A stretch of DNA of 57,431 nucleotides from Alphaproteobacteria bacterium (GCA_017307335.1 JAFKFJ010000185.1:1-57431); one strand, 5' to 3'. Positions 24,106 through 32,260 are shown, numbered from the stretch's first letter. Notes: generated by a model from the sequence alone, not told the origin. Program-made: numbers and translations.

Positions 24106-24879
24106 TCAGCGGCCCTGGAAACGCGGCGGCCGCTTGGCGGCGAACGCGGCGCGGCCCTCGCGATAGTCGGCGCTGTCGAAGCACGCCGCAATCGCCGCCG
24201 CGATCGCGTCCGGGTCTTCCGCGGCGATGGCGAGCTTGGCCGCGCGGATCGAGAGCGGGGCGTTGGCCGCGATGGCGCGCGCGAGGCTCTCGACGGTCTC
24301 CGCCAGCGCCGCGTCCGCGACCACGCGATTGACGAGGCCGATCCGCGCCGCCTCCGCCGCGTCGATGCGCTGGCCGCTGTAGAGCAGGAACTTGGCCTGC
24401 GCCGGCCCGACGACGTCCACCAGCGCCCGCACCAGATCGGCGCCGTAGGCGACGCCGAGCCGCGCCGCCGGGATGCCGAACACCGCGCCCTCGCCGGCGA
24501 TGCGCAGATCGGCGGCCAGCGCGACCGCGACCCCGCCGCCGAGGCAGTAGCCGCGGATGCGCGCGATCACCGGCCGCGGAAAGGCCGCGAGCCGCATCCG
24601 CCCGGCGGCGGTCCGGCGCTCATACTCGGCCTGTGCCGCGGCGTCGGCGCGGTTGGCATCGAATTCGCCGATATCCGCGCCGGAGACGAAGGCCCGCTCC
24701 CCCGCGCCCGTCACCACCAGGACACGGAGCGCGGAGTCGGCCGCGAACCAGTCCAGCGCCTCGCCCAGCCCGGTCCACATCGCGATCGACATCGCGTTGT
24801 GCTTCTCGGGCTGGTTGAAGGTCAGCAGGCCGATGCCTTCCGCGCTCTCGGCCAGGATCCTTCCCCCCGCGAACTCCAT
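24106..24879 (-). CDS. Crotonase (enoyl-CoA hydratase/isomerase) family protein lacking both canonical catalytic glutamates
   Basis: A 257-residue crotonase-fold protein acting on acyl-CoA. The oxyanion-hole segments SGADIGEFD and GYCLGGGVAVALAADLRI are clear. In the classical hydratase, glutamates follow GGGC and sit in QPE. The equivalent residues here are alanines (GGGVA and GIPAARLG). It is therefore unlikely to be a standard enoyl-CoA hydratase and may be an isomerase, thioesterase or decarboxylase of the fold. The start overlaps the CaiB gene stop by one base, so both are translated together. Confidence 0.85.
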   Translation of the reverse strand: MEFAGGRILAESAEGIGLLTFNQPEKHNAMSIAMWTGLGEALDWFAADSALRVLVVTGAGERAFVSGADIGEFDANRADAAAQAEYERRTAAGRMRLAAFPRPVIARIRGYCLGGGVAVALAADLRIAGEGAVFGIPAARLGVAYGADLVRALVDVVGPAQAKFLLYSGQRIDAAEAARIGLVNRVVADAALAETVESLARAIAANAPLSIRAAKLAIAAEDPDAIAAAIAACFDSADYREGRAAFAAKRPPRFQGR

Positions 24880-26060
24880 CAGACCACGCCCCGCTTGTGC
24901 CAGTCGGCGACCGTGGCGTCGTCGTAGCCCAGCTCGCGCAGGATCGGGTCGGTGTCTGCGCCGGCCTCGGGCGAGGCGCTGCGGAACGTCTTCGGCACGC
25001 CTTCGAGGTTCAGTGGCGAGGCAACGAGGCGTTGCGGGCCGAGACGCGGATGCGTCACCTCGCTGGCGAGGCCGAGATGCTGCACCTGCGGGTCGGCGAA
25101 CACGTCGTTGATCCGGTTCACCGGGCCACACGGGATGCCGGCGACCGCGAACAGCGCGATCCATTCCGCGGCCGCGCGGGTGCGGGTGACCTCGGCGATG
25201 GCGGCGTTGAGGCGGGTGCGGTCGGCGCTGCGGCCCTGCTGGGTGCGCCATTCCTCCCGCTCGACCCATTCCGGGTGGCCGATCGCCTCGCAGAAGCGCG
25301 GCCATTGCCGGCCGGAACTGGCGGCGAGGTTGATCTGCCCGTCGCTCGCGGGGAACAGCCCAGTCGGGATCCCGGTCGGGTGGTCGTTGCCCGCCTGTCC
25401 GGCGACCTCGCCGCGCAGCAGCCAGCGCGCCGCCTGGAAGTCGAGCATGAACACCTGCGCCTCCAGCAGCGAGGTGTGCACCCAGCGGCCGACCCCGGTC
25501 GCCTCCCGCTCGAACAGCGCCATCATGATGCCCAGGGCCAGCAGGTTGCCGGCGGTGAGGTCGGCGATCGGGATGCCGACGCGCACCGGCCCCTGTCCGG
25601 GCAGGCCGGTGATGGACATGAGCCCGCCGAGGCCCTGCGCGATCTGGTCCACGCCCGCGCGCGCCGCGTACGGCCCGTCCTGCCCGAAGCCGCTGATGCT
25701 GCCATAGACGATGCGCGGGTTGAGCGCGTGCAGCTCGGCCGGGCTGATGTGCAGCCGGCGCTTCACGTCGGCGCGCATGTTCTCCACCACCACGTCGGCG
25801 CGCCTGGCCAGGCGGAGGAAGGCCTCGTGCCCCTCCGGCGACTTCAGGTCCAGGCGCATCGTGCGCTTGTTGCGGTGCAGGTTCTGGAAATCCGGGCCGT
25901 CGCGCTCGCCGGCAATGTCCTCGCCCCCGGTGTCCGGCGGCTCGATGCGGATCACCTGCGCGCCCCAGTCGGCAAGGTGACGCACGCAGGTCGGCCCCGC
26001 GCGCGCGAGGGTGAGGTCGAGGACGGTGATCCGGGCGAGGGGGAGCGGTTGCGCGTCCAT
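24879..26060 (-). CDS. CaiB/BaiF family (class III) CoA-transferase
   Basis: A 393-residue family III CoA-transferase, which moves CoA between carboxylic acids through an aspartyl-CoA thioester. The conserved start is ITVLDLTLARAGPTCVRHLADWGAQVIRIE. Further motifs are NKRTMRLDLKSPEG and SGFGQDGPYAARAGVDQIAQ, where the aspartate in GVDQIAQG aligns with the nucleophile. The length is normal. It is translationally coupled to the crotonase-family gene, so both probably handle the same acyl-CoA. Confidence 0.9.
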   Translation of the reverse strand: MDAQPLPLARITVLDLTLARAGPTCVRHLADWGAQVIRIEPPDTGGEDIAGERDGPDFQNLHRNKRTMRLDLKSPEGHEAFLRLARRADVVVENMRADVKRRLHISPAELHALNPRIVYGSISGFGQDGPYAARAGVDQIAQGLGGLMSITGLPGQGPVRVGIPIADLTAGNLLALGIMMALFEREATGVGRWVHTSLLEAQVFMLDFQAARWLLRGEVAGQAGNDHPTGIPTGLFPASDGQINLAASSGRQWPRFCEAIGHPEWVEREEWRTQQGRSADRTRLNAAIAEVTRTRAAAEWIALFAVAGIPCGPVNRINDVFADPQVQHLGLASEVTHPRLGPQRLVASPLNLEGVPKTFRSASPEAGADTDPILRELGYDDATVADWHKRGVV

Positions 26061-26078
26061 TGCGCGAGCCTAGCGCGG

Positions 26079-27275
26079 TCAGGCCACGGCCGCACCCCGT
26101 CCGCCGCGCATCGCCTGCAACTGCGGGTGCCGCTCGGCGCAGGCCATGGGCGTCGCCGGGACCGAGACGGTCGCGAACTTCGCGCCGTCGGCGGCGGTGA
26201 ACCCGGCCGGCACGCCGCTCGCCACCAGCCCGGCGCGCGTCATCGCCGGATGCAGCACGAGATCGCGGACCAGCTTCCGGTTGCCCTCGTTGGTGAAATA
26301 GACCCAGTGGCCGAGGTCGCCGCTGGGGTGCACGTCGTTCAGCGGCAGCGCGTTGATCGCGTAGTTGGCGCCGCTGGGCGCCCGCGCCTCCGACAGCCAC
26401 GCGACGAGCTGGGCGCTGTCGATCTGCAGGTCGAGCCAGCGCGCCTGCCCGCCGAGGCCGTTGCGCGCGATGACCATGGAGGCGATCGTGTTGTTGTTGC
26501 GCACCGGGTCGCAGGCCATCTCGCCGAGCCGTACGACCCGGTCGCGCTGGCTGCCGAGGCTGACCACGTCGCAGGATTCGGCGAGACATTCGAGCGCATC
26601 GACGCAGTACTCGGCGCCGCCGAGAAGGATCACCCGCTCGATCGCACGCAGCGCCGCATCCGGCAGCAGCGAAACCGCCTGGTTGGTGGTACGCGTGCCG
26701 AGGCTGTGCGCGAACAGGCGCAGCTTGGCCTTCCCGGCGACATGGTTCAGCACCGTCGCCAGCGCGCGCGCCGCGGCGGGGGCCAGGTCGAGGGCCGCGT
26801 ATTTGTAGCCGTTGTCCCAGCACGCCTGCGAAAACGTCCGCATCGTGCCCTCCGAGGTCCAGCCGAAGCCGATCGCGCAATCGGCCAGCGGCTGGCCCGT
26901 CTCGTCGCACTCCCCCACCAGCGGCAGCCAGCTCATGCGGGGATCGAGCGGCGGGGCGCCGCCGTAGGACACGCCGGGCGTGCCGTAGACCGAGTGGAAC
27001 GGATCGTCGTCGCCGCCGGCCACCGTGTCGGAGGGGTTGAACTGGAAGCCGTGCACCATGACGGTGACCGGCGCGGTGCGGTCGGTCCGGCCGTCGAGCC
27101 ACGCATCAAGGGCGGCCGCGAGGCCGGGTGCCGGGTCGGCGAGCCCGTGGTCGCCACGCCGGAAGTCCTGCACCGGGCTCGGCGGCGAGCCCGCGAAAAG
27201 CCGGTCGACGGCATTGCCATAGGCCGCGGCATCCGGGTTGCCGGCGTTGGCGGCAAACCAGCGCAAGTTCAGCAT
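26079..27275 (-). CDS. Alpha/beta hydrolase-fold protein of unknown function
   Basis: A 398-residue protein with an apparent alpha/beta hydrolase core. PVTVMVHGFQFNP is the oxyanion region and KLRLFAHSLGTRTT is the nucleophile elbow with serine in AHSLG. A His candidate lies near LVLHPAMT or GHWVYF. There is no signal peptide. The N-terminal half contains an insertion rich in Gly and Asp. It is 18 bases upstream of the CaiB/crotonase pair on the same strand. GGGGGA precedes the ATG at good spacing. Confidence 0.7.
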   Translation of the reverse strand: MLNLRWFAANAGNPDAAAYGNAVDRLFAGSPPSPVQDFRRGDHGLADPAPGLAAALDAWLDGRTDRTAPVTVMVHGFQFNPSDTVAGGDDDPFHSVYGTPGVSYGGAPPLDPRMSWLPLVGECDETGQPLADCAIGFGWTSEGTMRTFSQACWDNGYKYAALDLAPAAARALATVLNHVAGKAKLRLFAHSLGTRTTNQAVSLLPDAALRAIERVILLGGAEYCVDALECLAESCDVVSLGSQRDRVVRLGEMACDPVRNNNTIASMVIARNGLGGQARWLDLQIDSAQLVAWLSEARAPSGANYAINALPLNDVHPSGDLGHWVYFTNEGNRKLVRDLVLHPAMTRAGLVASGVPAGFTAADGAKFATVSVPATPMACAERHPQLQAMRGGRGAAVA

Positions 27276-27321
27276 GGCGGGTCCCCCTGCCTGATCTTGC
27301 GCGTGTTATAGCAGCGCACCG

Positions 27322-27927
27322 ATGGAGCCCGTCGATCTTGCATTGCTCATCGCGCTCGACTGCTCGGCGAGCGTGACGTTCGAGGAGTTCAACCTGATGG
27401 CCGGCGGCTGCGCGGCGGCGCTGCGCGACCCGGAGGTCGTCGCCGGCTTCACCGGCGGAGCGCGGGGCGCGAGCCTCTGTGCCCTGCTGCTGTTCTCCAG
27501 CCCGGATGCCCAGGCCGTGTCAGTGCCGTGGACGCGGATCGTGACCCCGGCCGACCTCGAACGGTTCGCCGCCGACGTCGATAGCACGCCCCGCCTCGTG
27601 CGGGCCGGCACCACCGCGATCGGCTCGGCGCTGGTGGCGGCCGGTGCGCTTCTCGACATCCTGCCGGCCCCCGCGCGACGGCGTGTGATCGACGTGGTCA
27701 GCGATGGCGGAGCCAATGACGGCCCGGCGCCGGAGCCGATCCGCGACCGGCTGGTGGATGCCGGCGTCACCATCAACGGCCTGTGCGTGCTGCACGAGGA
27801 GCCGGACCTGGTCGCCACCTTCACGGCGACGATCATCGGCGGGCCCGGCGCCTTCGCCGAGCAGTGCCAGGACTATGACGGGTTCGCCGACGCCATGCGG
27901 CGGAAGCTGCAGCGCGAGATCGCCTGA
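27322..27927 (+). CDS. DUF1194 (von Willebrand factor A-like) protein
   Basis: A 201-residue protein of the DUF1194 family with a VWA-like fold. The metal-binding MIDAS motif DxSxS is present as ALDCSASV near the N terminus, and a second acidic motif is VIDVVSDGGANDG. DUF1194 proteins usually carry a signal peptide; none is seen here, so this copy starts directly at the domain and is probably cytoplasmic or 5'-shortened. It is divergent from the alpha/beta hydrolase gene and convergent with the second LysE exporter. Confidence 0.8.
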   Translation: MEPVDLALLIALDCSASVTFEEFNLMAGGCAAALRDPEVVAGFTGGARGASLCALLLFSSPDAQAVSVPWTRIVTPADLERFAADVDSTPRLVRAGTTAIGSALVAAGALLDILPAPARRRVIDVVSDGGANDGPAPEPIRDRLVDAGVTINGLCVLHEEPDLVATFTATIIGGPGAFAEQCQDYDGFADAMRRKLQREIA

Positions 27928-27930
27928 GCG

Positions 27931-28554
27931 TCAGCGATCGAATGCGAGGCGGGCGCCGAGACCGACGAACGCGGCACCCACGACGCGGTCGATCCAGCGC
28001 CTCGCCCGGCCGAACGCCAAGGCGGCGGCGGGCGTGGTGAGCGCGAACACGACCGCCGCGTACCAGGCCACGCTTTCCGCCGCCATGATGCCGACCGCCG
28101 CGAGCCCCAGCGGGACGGTCGGGTGCGCTGGCATGGCGGCGGCGAACAGGCTGGCAGTGAACAGCGCCGCCTTCGGGTTGGCGAGGTTGGTCGCGAGGCC
28201 CGCCGTGAAGGCACCGCCGGCCGAGAGCCGGCGCGGCGGCGGCGGCGCGGCCTCGGTCGCGCGGGTGAAACTGCCAAGCAGCAGCCGCGCGCCCAGAAAC
28301 ACCAGATACGCGCCGCCGCCGAGCTTCAGCGCCAGATAGAGCCACGGAGCGGCGGCGAACAGCGCGTGGATGCCGAAGAACCCGGCCAGGCCCCAGAGCG
28401 CGATGCCACAGGCGATCCCGATCGCCGCATGCAAGCCGGCGCGCCGGGCATGGCGCAGCGCGATGCGCGAGAGCAGCAGGAAATCCGGCCCGGGCACCAC
28501 GCAGGCGGCGAACCAGATCAGGGCGACGGCGCCGAGGCTTGCGCTGGCGGTCAT
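27931..28554 (-). CDS. LysE/RhtB family exporter
   Basis: A 207-residue membrane protein of about six helices. The signature CVVPGPDFLLLSRIALRHARRAGLH, with PGPD and the basic loop, and the second loop LATNLANPKAALF are typical of RhtB-type amino acid/homoserine exporters. The ATG at 28554 gives the standard length. It is divergent from ada with a 78-base gap that must hold both promoters. Confidence 0.88.
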   Translation of the reverse strand: MTASASLGAVALIWFAACVVPGPDFLLLSRIALRHARRAGLHAAIGIACGIALWGLAGFFGIHALFAAAPWLYLALKLGGGAYLVFLGARLLLGSFTRATEAAPPPPRRLSAGGAFTAGLATNLANPKAALFTASLFAAAMPAHPTVPLGLAAVGIMAAESVAWYAAVVFALTTPAAALAFGRARRWIDRVVGAAFVGLGARLAFDR

Positions 28555-28632
28555 GGCGGAAGGATGCCGGGGCCGGATACTCGCCGCAACCCGCGGATGG
28601 CACGGACTGCCATGCGGCGCCATGTTGGCGCC

Positions 28633-29664
28633 ATGAGCACCATTGAAGACAGCCGCTGGGACCTCGTCTGCCGCCGTCAGGCGGCCGAGTTCCTCTATGC
28701 CGTCACCACCATGGGCATCTACTGCCGGCCCGGCTGCCCCTCGCCGCGGCCGAAGCGCGAGCATGTGCGCTTCTTCCCCACGCCCGACCAGGCGGAGGCG
28801 GCGGGGTTCCGCGCCTGCCGCCGCTGCGACCCGAAGGGCGAGCGCGCGGCACTCGGCCGGGCGGTGGTGGAGGCGGCGTGCGCCCAGATCGAGGCGTCGG
28901 AGACGATCCCCTCGCTGGAGGCGCTGGCGCAGCGCGCGGGCTATTCGCGCTTCCACTTCCTGCGCATGTTCCGCGACCACACCGGGCTCACGCCGCGCAG
29001 CTATGCCGAAGGCGTGCGCGCGCGGCGGCTGCAGGCCGCGCTTGCGACCGGCGAACGTGTCGCCGACGCGGTCGTCGGCAGCGGCTTCGGCTCGGAGAGC
29101 CGCGTCTACGAGGATCCGGCGAAGCTGCTCGGCATGACGCCGGGCGCGGCGCGCCGCGGCGGCGCGGGGGAGACCATCCGCACCGCGCTCGCCGACTCGC
29201 CGTTCGGCCGGCTGCTGGTCGGCGCGACCGAGCGTGGGGTCTGCTACATCGGCTTCGCCGAACCGGACGACGCGCTGCTCGGCGATCTGCGTGCCCGCTT
29301 CCCGCGCGCGCACCTCGTTACCGATGACGCCGGCCTGGCGGCGGCGGTGCGTGCCGTGGTGGACTTCATGGAGGAGCCGCGCGCGGGCATCGCCCTGCCG
29401 GTCGACCTGCGCGGCACCGCCTTCCAGGTGCGGGTGTGGCGCGCCCTGCAGACGGTTCCGCCCGGCCAGACGCGGAGCTACAGCGGCATCGCCGCGGCGA
29501 TCGGCGCGCCGCGTGCGGTGCGCGCGGTGGCGCGGGCCTGCGCCAGCAACAAGGTGTCGCTGGCGGTGCCGTGCCATCGCATCGTGGGTAGCGACGGCGC
29601 GCTGACCGGCTATCGCTGGGGCCTCGCCCGCAAGCGGACGCTGCTGGAGCGCGAGCGCGGCTAG
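28633..29664 (+). CDS. ada: Bifunctional DNA-alkylation response protein Ada (methyltransferase and regulator)
   Basis: A 343-residue Ada protein. It repairs O6-methylguanine and methylphosphotriesters and activates the adaptive response. The N-terminal zinc/acceptor domain shows GIYCRPGCPSPRPKREHVRF and FRACRRC. The AraC-type helix-turn-helix is RFHFLRMFRDHTGLTPRSY. The C-terminal methyltransferase has the acceptor cysteine in SLAVPCHRIVGSDG. All domains are complete. The ATG at 28633 begins MSTIEDSRWDLV. Its TAG stop lies in repeat copy 2. Confidence 0.95.
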   Translation: MSTIEDSRWDLVCRRQAAEFLYAVTTMGIYCRPGCPSPRPKREHVRFFPTPDQAEAAGFRACRRCDPKGERAALGRAVVEAACAQIEASETIPSLEALAQRAGYSRFHFLRMFRDHTGLTPRSYAEGVRARRLQAALATGERVADAVVGSGFGSESRVYEDPAKLLGMTPGAARRGGAGETIRTALADSPFGRLLVGATERGVCYIGFAEPDDALLGDLRARFPRAHLVTDDAGLAAAVRAVVDFMEEPRAGIALPVDLRGTAFQVRVWRALQTVPPGQTRSYSGIAAAIGAPRAVRAVARACASNKVSLAVPCHRIVGSDGALTGYRWGLARKRTLLERERG

Positions 29665-29764
29665 AACGGGATGAGTTCTCCCGCGCTCACTCACCCCGTT
29701 CTAGCTCTTTGATCTGAGAGCATGATTCAGACCTCCGGCGATTCCGCCTCCGGTCATCATGCTC
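29661..29764. repeat. 104-bp intergenic palindromic repeat, copy 2 (inverted relative to copy 1)
   Basis: The reverse complement matches copy 1 with only a handful of substitutions. It again lies between convergent genes (ada and the PEP-CTERM protein gene). One outer end reads CTCGAG where copy 1 has CTAGAG. This single change removes a TAG stop from the minus strand and lets the PEP-CTERM reading frame enter the repeat. The other end supplies the ada stop. Confidence 0.9.
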
Positions 29765-30504
29765 GAGGCGCGCGTTCGGCGGACCGCCGCCAGCGTGCCG
29801 ATCGCCATCGCCAGCAGCGATACGGAGAGCGGCTCAGGCACCGTCGGCGGCGCGTTCGCGGACACGAACAGGTCGATCTCCAGTGTCATCGCGTCTGCCG
29901 CGATGGTCGTATCAGCGGGTATCGGGCCGAACCACGTTTCCCCGTCGCTGGCGTCTGGAGCTTCGACCCCACAGAATGCACCCATGCCGCCATCTGTAAG
30001 GCCGCCATACCAATAGTGGGGGACCGTGAGGTCCGTGTTGCAGTTATGCGAATCGCCAAGCAGTCCCCCGTCATCGGACTGGAAGGAAGTGAAGCTGGCA
30101 TATTCTGTCATCGTGTTGTCGACGCTGGCGCCCACGTCAGATCCTCCTGGATTGAAGGCGCTGAAGACATCGTCGATGATTACGAACGGCACGTCGGTCG
30201 ACGATGTATTTTGGATGAACAGCGTTCCTGTTGCTTGAATCTGGACGGTTGCAGCACCGGTCGCCGTTGCTTCCGCCGAGGCGTTCGCCTCACAGATCGC
30301 TTCGGATCCCCCCGCGTCGCAATAAACATCACCGCCGCCGCTCGCGTGGCCGGAGGTGGTGACAACCTTCTTTGTAGCGAGGGTCGTTCCCCATGAGAGA
30401 TTTATGCTGTCGAGAACGTCGGGGGAATTGAGTTCGCTCACCTGCAGAAGGAAATAGCTGTAGTCGACGCCCGCCCACGCATTTGCCCGGAAGAGCGTAC
30501 AGGA
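29701..30504 (-). CDS. PEP-CTERM domain protein, 5' truncated and extended at its 3' end by a repeat
   Basis: A secreted-type protein low in charged residues and rich in Thr, Ser, Gly and Asp. Near its end it has a PEP-CTERM sorting signal: VPEPLSVSLLAMAIG, a hydrophobic run, then basic RRTRA. Exosortase processes such signals in exopolysaccharide producers. A further ~20 residues follow, encoded by the 104-bp repeat (SSMMTGGGIAGGL onward). The 5' end is uncertain: ANAWA could be the end of a signal peptide, but no hydrophobic segment or start codon precedes it. The frame stays open upstream into DNA that reads as a different gene on the other strand. The GC content is lower than in the neighbours. 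Confidence 0.6.
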   Translation of the reverse strand, partial: SCTLFRANAWAGVDYSYFLLQVSELNSPDVLDSINLSWGTTLATKKVVTTSGHASGGGDVYCDAGGSEAICEANASAEATATGAATVQIQATGTLFIQNTSSTDVPFVIIDDVFSAFNPGGSDVGASVDNTMTEYASFTSFQSDDGGLLGDSHNCNTDLTVPHYWYGGLTDGGMGAFCGVEAPDASDGETWFGPIPADTTIAADAMTLEIDLFVSANAPPTVPEPLSVSLLAMAIGTLAAVRRTRASSMMTGGGIAGGLNHALRSKS

Positions 30505-30558
30505 TAGCCTTGCCTGACTTCGCGTGCGGCGCCCTCGTCGGCGCCCCCACGCGGGGCG

Positions 30559-30773
30559 AGGATGGCTGGACCTTCGCGCCCCGCGAGGGCGGCGTGGCCG
30601 ACCCGGTGATGGGCGCGCCCTTCCTGCACGAGCTCTACGCGCGCCGATCCGCACTACACCGGCCGCGTCAATGTCCCCGTGCTGTGGGACCACGCGCGCG
30701 GGCGGATCGTCAGGAACGCATCCGTCGACATCATCCGCGTGTTCAACAGCGCCTTCGACGCGCGCGGGCGCTG
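30559..30773 (+). pseudogene. Remnant of a glutathionyl-hydroquinone reductase (YqjG/ECM4-like) gene
   Basis: Translation gives GEDGWTFAPREGGVADPV, then GAPFLHELYA. After losing two bases in a GCGCGC run near 30640, it continues RADPHYTGRVNVPVLWDH, then IVRNASVDIIRVFNSAFD, and stops at 30771-30773. These segments follow, in order, the N-terminal thioredoxin-like domain of YqjG-type glutathione transferases (GEDGWTF, DP, FLHELY, ADPHYTGRVTVPVLWD, NESxDIIRMFNSAFD). Only about 70 of the usual ~320 codons remain, with no start region and no C-terminal domain. It is a dead fragment. Confidence 0.75.
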
Positions 30774-30774
30774 A

Positions 30775-30993
30775 TCAGAGGCCGCGGCCGGCCGCTGCGA
30801 GCGCCTGGGCGAAGAGGCGCACCCGGCGGATGTCCCCGGCGGCGATCGCCTGGCGCCGCAGCATCTCCAGCTCCACGCGGGCGCGGGAGCCCTCCGCGGC
30901 CGCCTCGCGCGCGAGTTCAGCGGGATCCACATCGGGGAATGAAAATTCGACTTGAAAGCCGCGGCACGGCTCAGGCTGGGGCCGGGACATCAT
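30775..30993 (-). CDS. Small hypothetical protein (72 residues)
   Basis: The ORF begins at ATGATG preceded by AGGAGG at normal spacing, one of the better ribosome binding sites in the window. The protein is hydrophilic and helical, rich in Ala, Arg and Glu, with FSFPDVDPAELAREAAAEG in the middle and FAQALAAAGRG near the end. No known family was recognised. It ends just beyond the YqjG remnant on the opposite strand. Confidence 0.55.
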   Translation of the reverse strand: MMSRPQPEPCRGFQVEFSFPDVDPAELAREAAAEGSRARVELEMLRRQAIAAGDIRRVRLFAQALAAAGRGL

Positions 30994-31141
30994 CAGGACG
31001 GTCCTCCTGGCTCACGAACGCGACCTTGCTACCCACAATTCCAGGGCACGATTGTGACCTGCGTCATACATTGCCCTGGCGGCCAGTAAATATTTCGTGA
31101 AGCGAACAGGATCGGCTCCGCATCGCTGCGGGCCGCGCGGT

Positions 31142-32185
31142 TCAGCCGCCGATCCAGACGTCGAGCGTGCCGAGCGGCGGCGCGCGGCCCGGGCGGGCGG
31201 AGGCGTTCTGGACCCGGAACCGTACCCCGGCGCCGGCAAGCCAGTCGGCCAGACGCCGTGCCGATGCCGCGTCTTCCGGATGGAAGTAGCGGATCACCGG
31301 GTTCGACGGCGCATCGGGCGCCGAGCGCGTGTCGGCGTAGGTGAAGTCCGAGAACAGCAGGCGCTGGGCGATGTCGTTGGCGGCCTGCATCGCGGCGGCC
31401 GAGCCGCTCTGATAGCGCAGCGACACGCGTGGGCGCGGGCCGGGCGGCGGGGCCGGGGTCGCATCGGCAAGCGCGTCCGTGGACTGGGGGGGCGGCTGCG
31501 TCGCCTGGGGAGAGCGCACCGGCGGCGGCGTCCGGCTCGGCGGCGTCGCGAGACGCTGCTGTGGCAGCGCGCGCACCGTCCGTTCCGCATCGGCCCAGCG
31601 GGCGTCCTCCTCGGCCTGCGCCTGCCGTGCCGCCTGTTCGCGCGCGGCCGTCGCCTGTGCCTGGCGCGCCTCTTCGGCGGCCTGCGCAGCGGCGTCGCGC
31701 GCGCGGGCGGCGTCCGCGATGCCCTGGCGGAGCTGGTCGGTCTGCCGGCGAAGGTCGTTGAGCACCGAGGTCGCGTCCCGCATCTGGTCCTGCAGGGCGC
31801 GGAGCCCGTCATTCGCCGGAGCCGGCCTGGGCGGCGCCGTGGCCGGAGCTGCGGACGGAGATGCGGACGGAGATGCGGCCGGCGCCGGGGGCGGAGATGG
31901 CGCCGGGGTCTGGTCCGGGGTCGGAGCCGGGGTCGGGGCCGGCGCCACCGCCGGTGGCGGCGGGGTCGCGTCGGCGAGAGGCGCGGGCGCGGGGCCGGGG
32001 CGCCGATGGTGCAACATCAGCGACACCGAGGCCAAAAGCGCCAGGCTGCCGAGCAGTCCCAACAAAGTGTAGAGCGTGAGACGCAGGGCCCGGCGCCAGT
32101 TGCGCGGTGGACGGTAGTCGCCATCCCAACGCCGCTGGCGCCGGCCCGCATTGCGCGAGAGGCGCCGTTCGTTTGCGATGAACAT
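31142..32185 (-). CDS. Envelope-spanning hypothetical protein with TM helix, Pro/Ala-rich linker and coiled coil
   Basis: A 347-residue protein with a basic N terminus, one TM helix (LTLYTLLGLLGSLALLASVS, about residues 36-55) and a long Pro/Ala-rich stretch (about 62-125). Next come a coiled-coil-like Ala/Glu/Arg/Gln region (about 128-215), a second Pro-rich linker and a C-terminal globular domain with VSLRYQSGSAAAMQAAND and NPVIRYFHPEDAASARRLAD. The layout recalls TonB/TolA-like proteins that cross the periplasm, and the end resembles LytR C-terminal-type domains. The ATG at 32185 was chosen; a TTG 23 codons upstream is possible. Function unknown. Confidence 0.65.
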   Translation of the reverse strand: MFIANERRLSRNAGRRQRRWDGDYRPPRNWRRALRLTLYTLLGLLGSLALLASVSLMLHHRRPGPAPAPLADATPPPPAVAPAPTPAPTPDQTPAPSPPPAPAASPSASPSAAPATAPPRPAPANDGLRALQDQMRDATSVLNDLRRQTDQLRQGIADAARARDAAAQAAEEARQAQATAAREQAARQAQAEEDARWADAERTVRALPQQRLATPPSRTPPPVRSPQATQPPPQSTDALADATPAPPPGPRPRVSLRYQSGSAAAMQAANDIAQRLLFSDFTYADTRSAPDAPSNPVIRYFHPEDAASARRLADWLAGAGVRFRVQNASARPGRAPPLGTLDVWIGG

Positions 32186-32260
32186 GCCCCCAAACTTAGC
32201 CCCGGCCAGCCGAGCCGGCGGAAACGCAGATGCGTGAGGACCACACCTTCGCAATAATCG

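Noticed and set aside
24897..27311. Long + strand frame opposite CaiB and the alpha/beta hydrolase
   Set aside because: No domain signature; the opposite strand has complete families.
31012..31239. Small - strand frame upstream of the 72-residue ORF
   Set aside because: Only its last ~30 residues fall in a non-coding gap and its first part overlaps another gene antisense; no ribosome binding site or similarity was seen.
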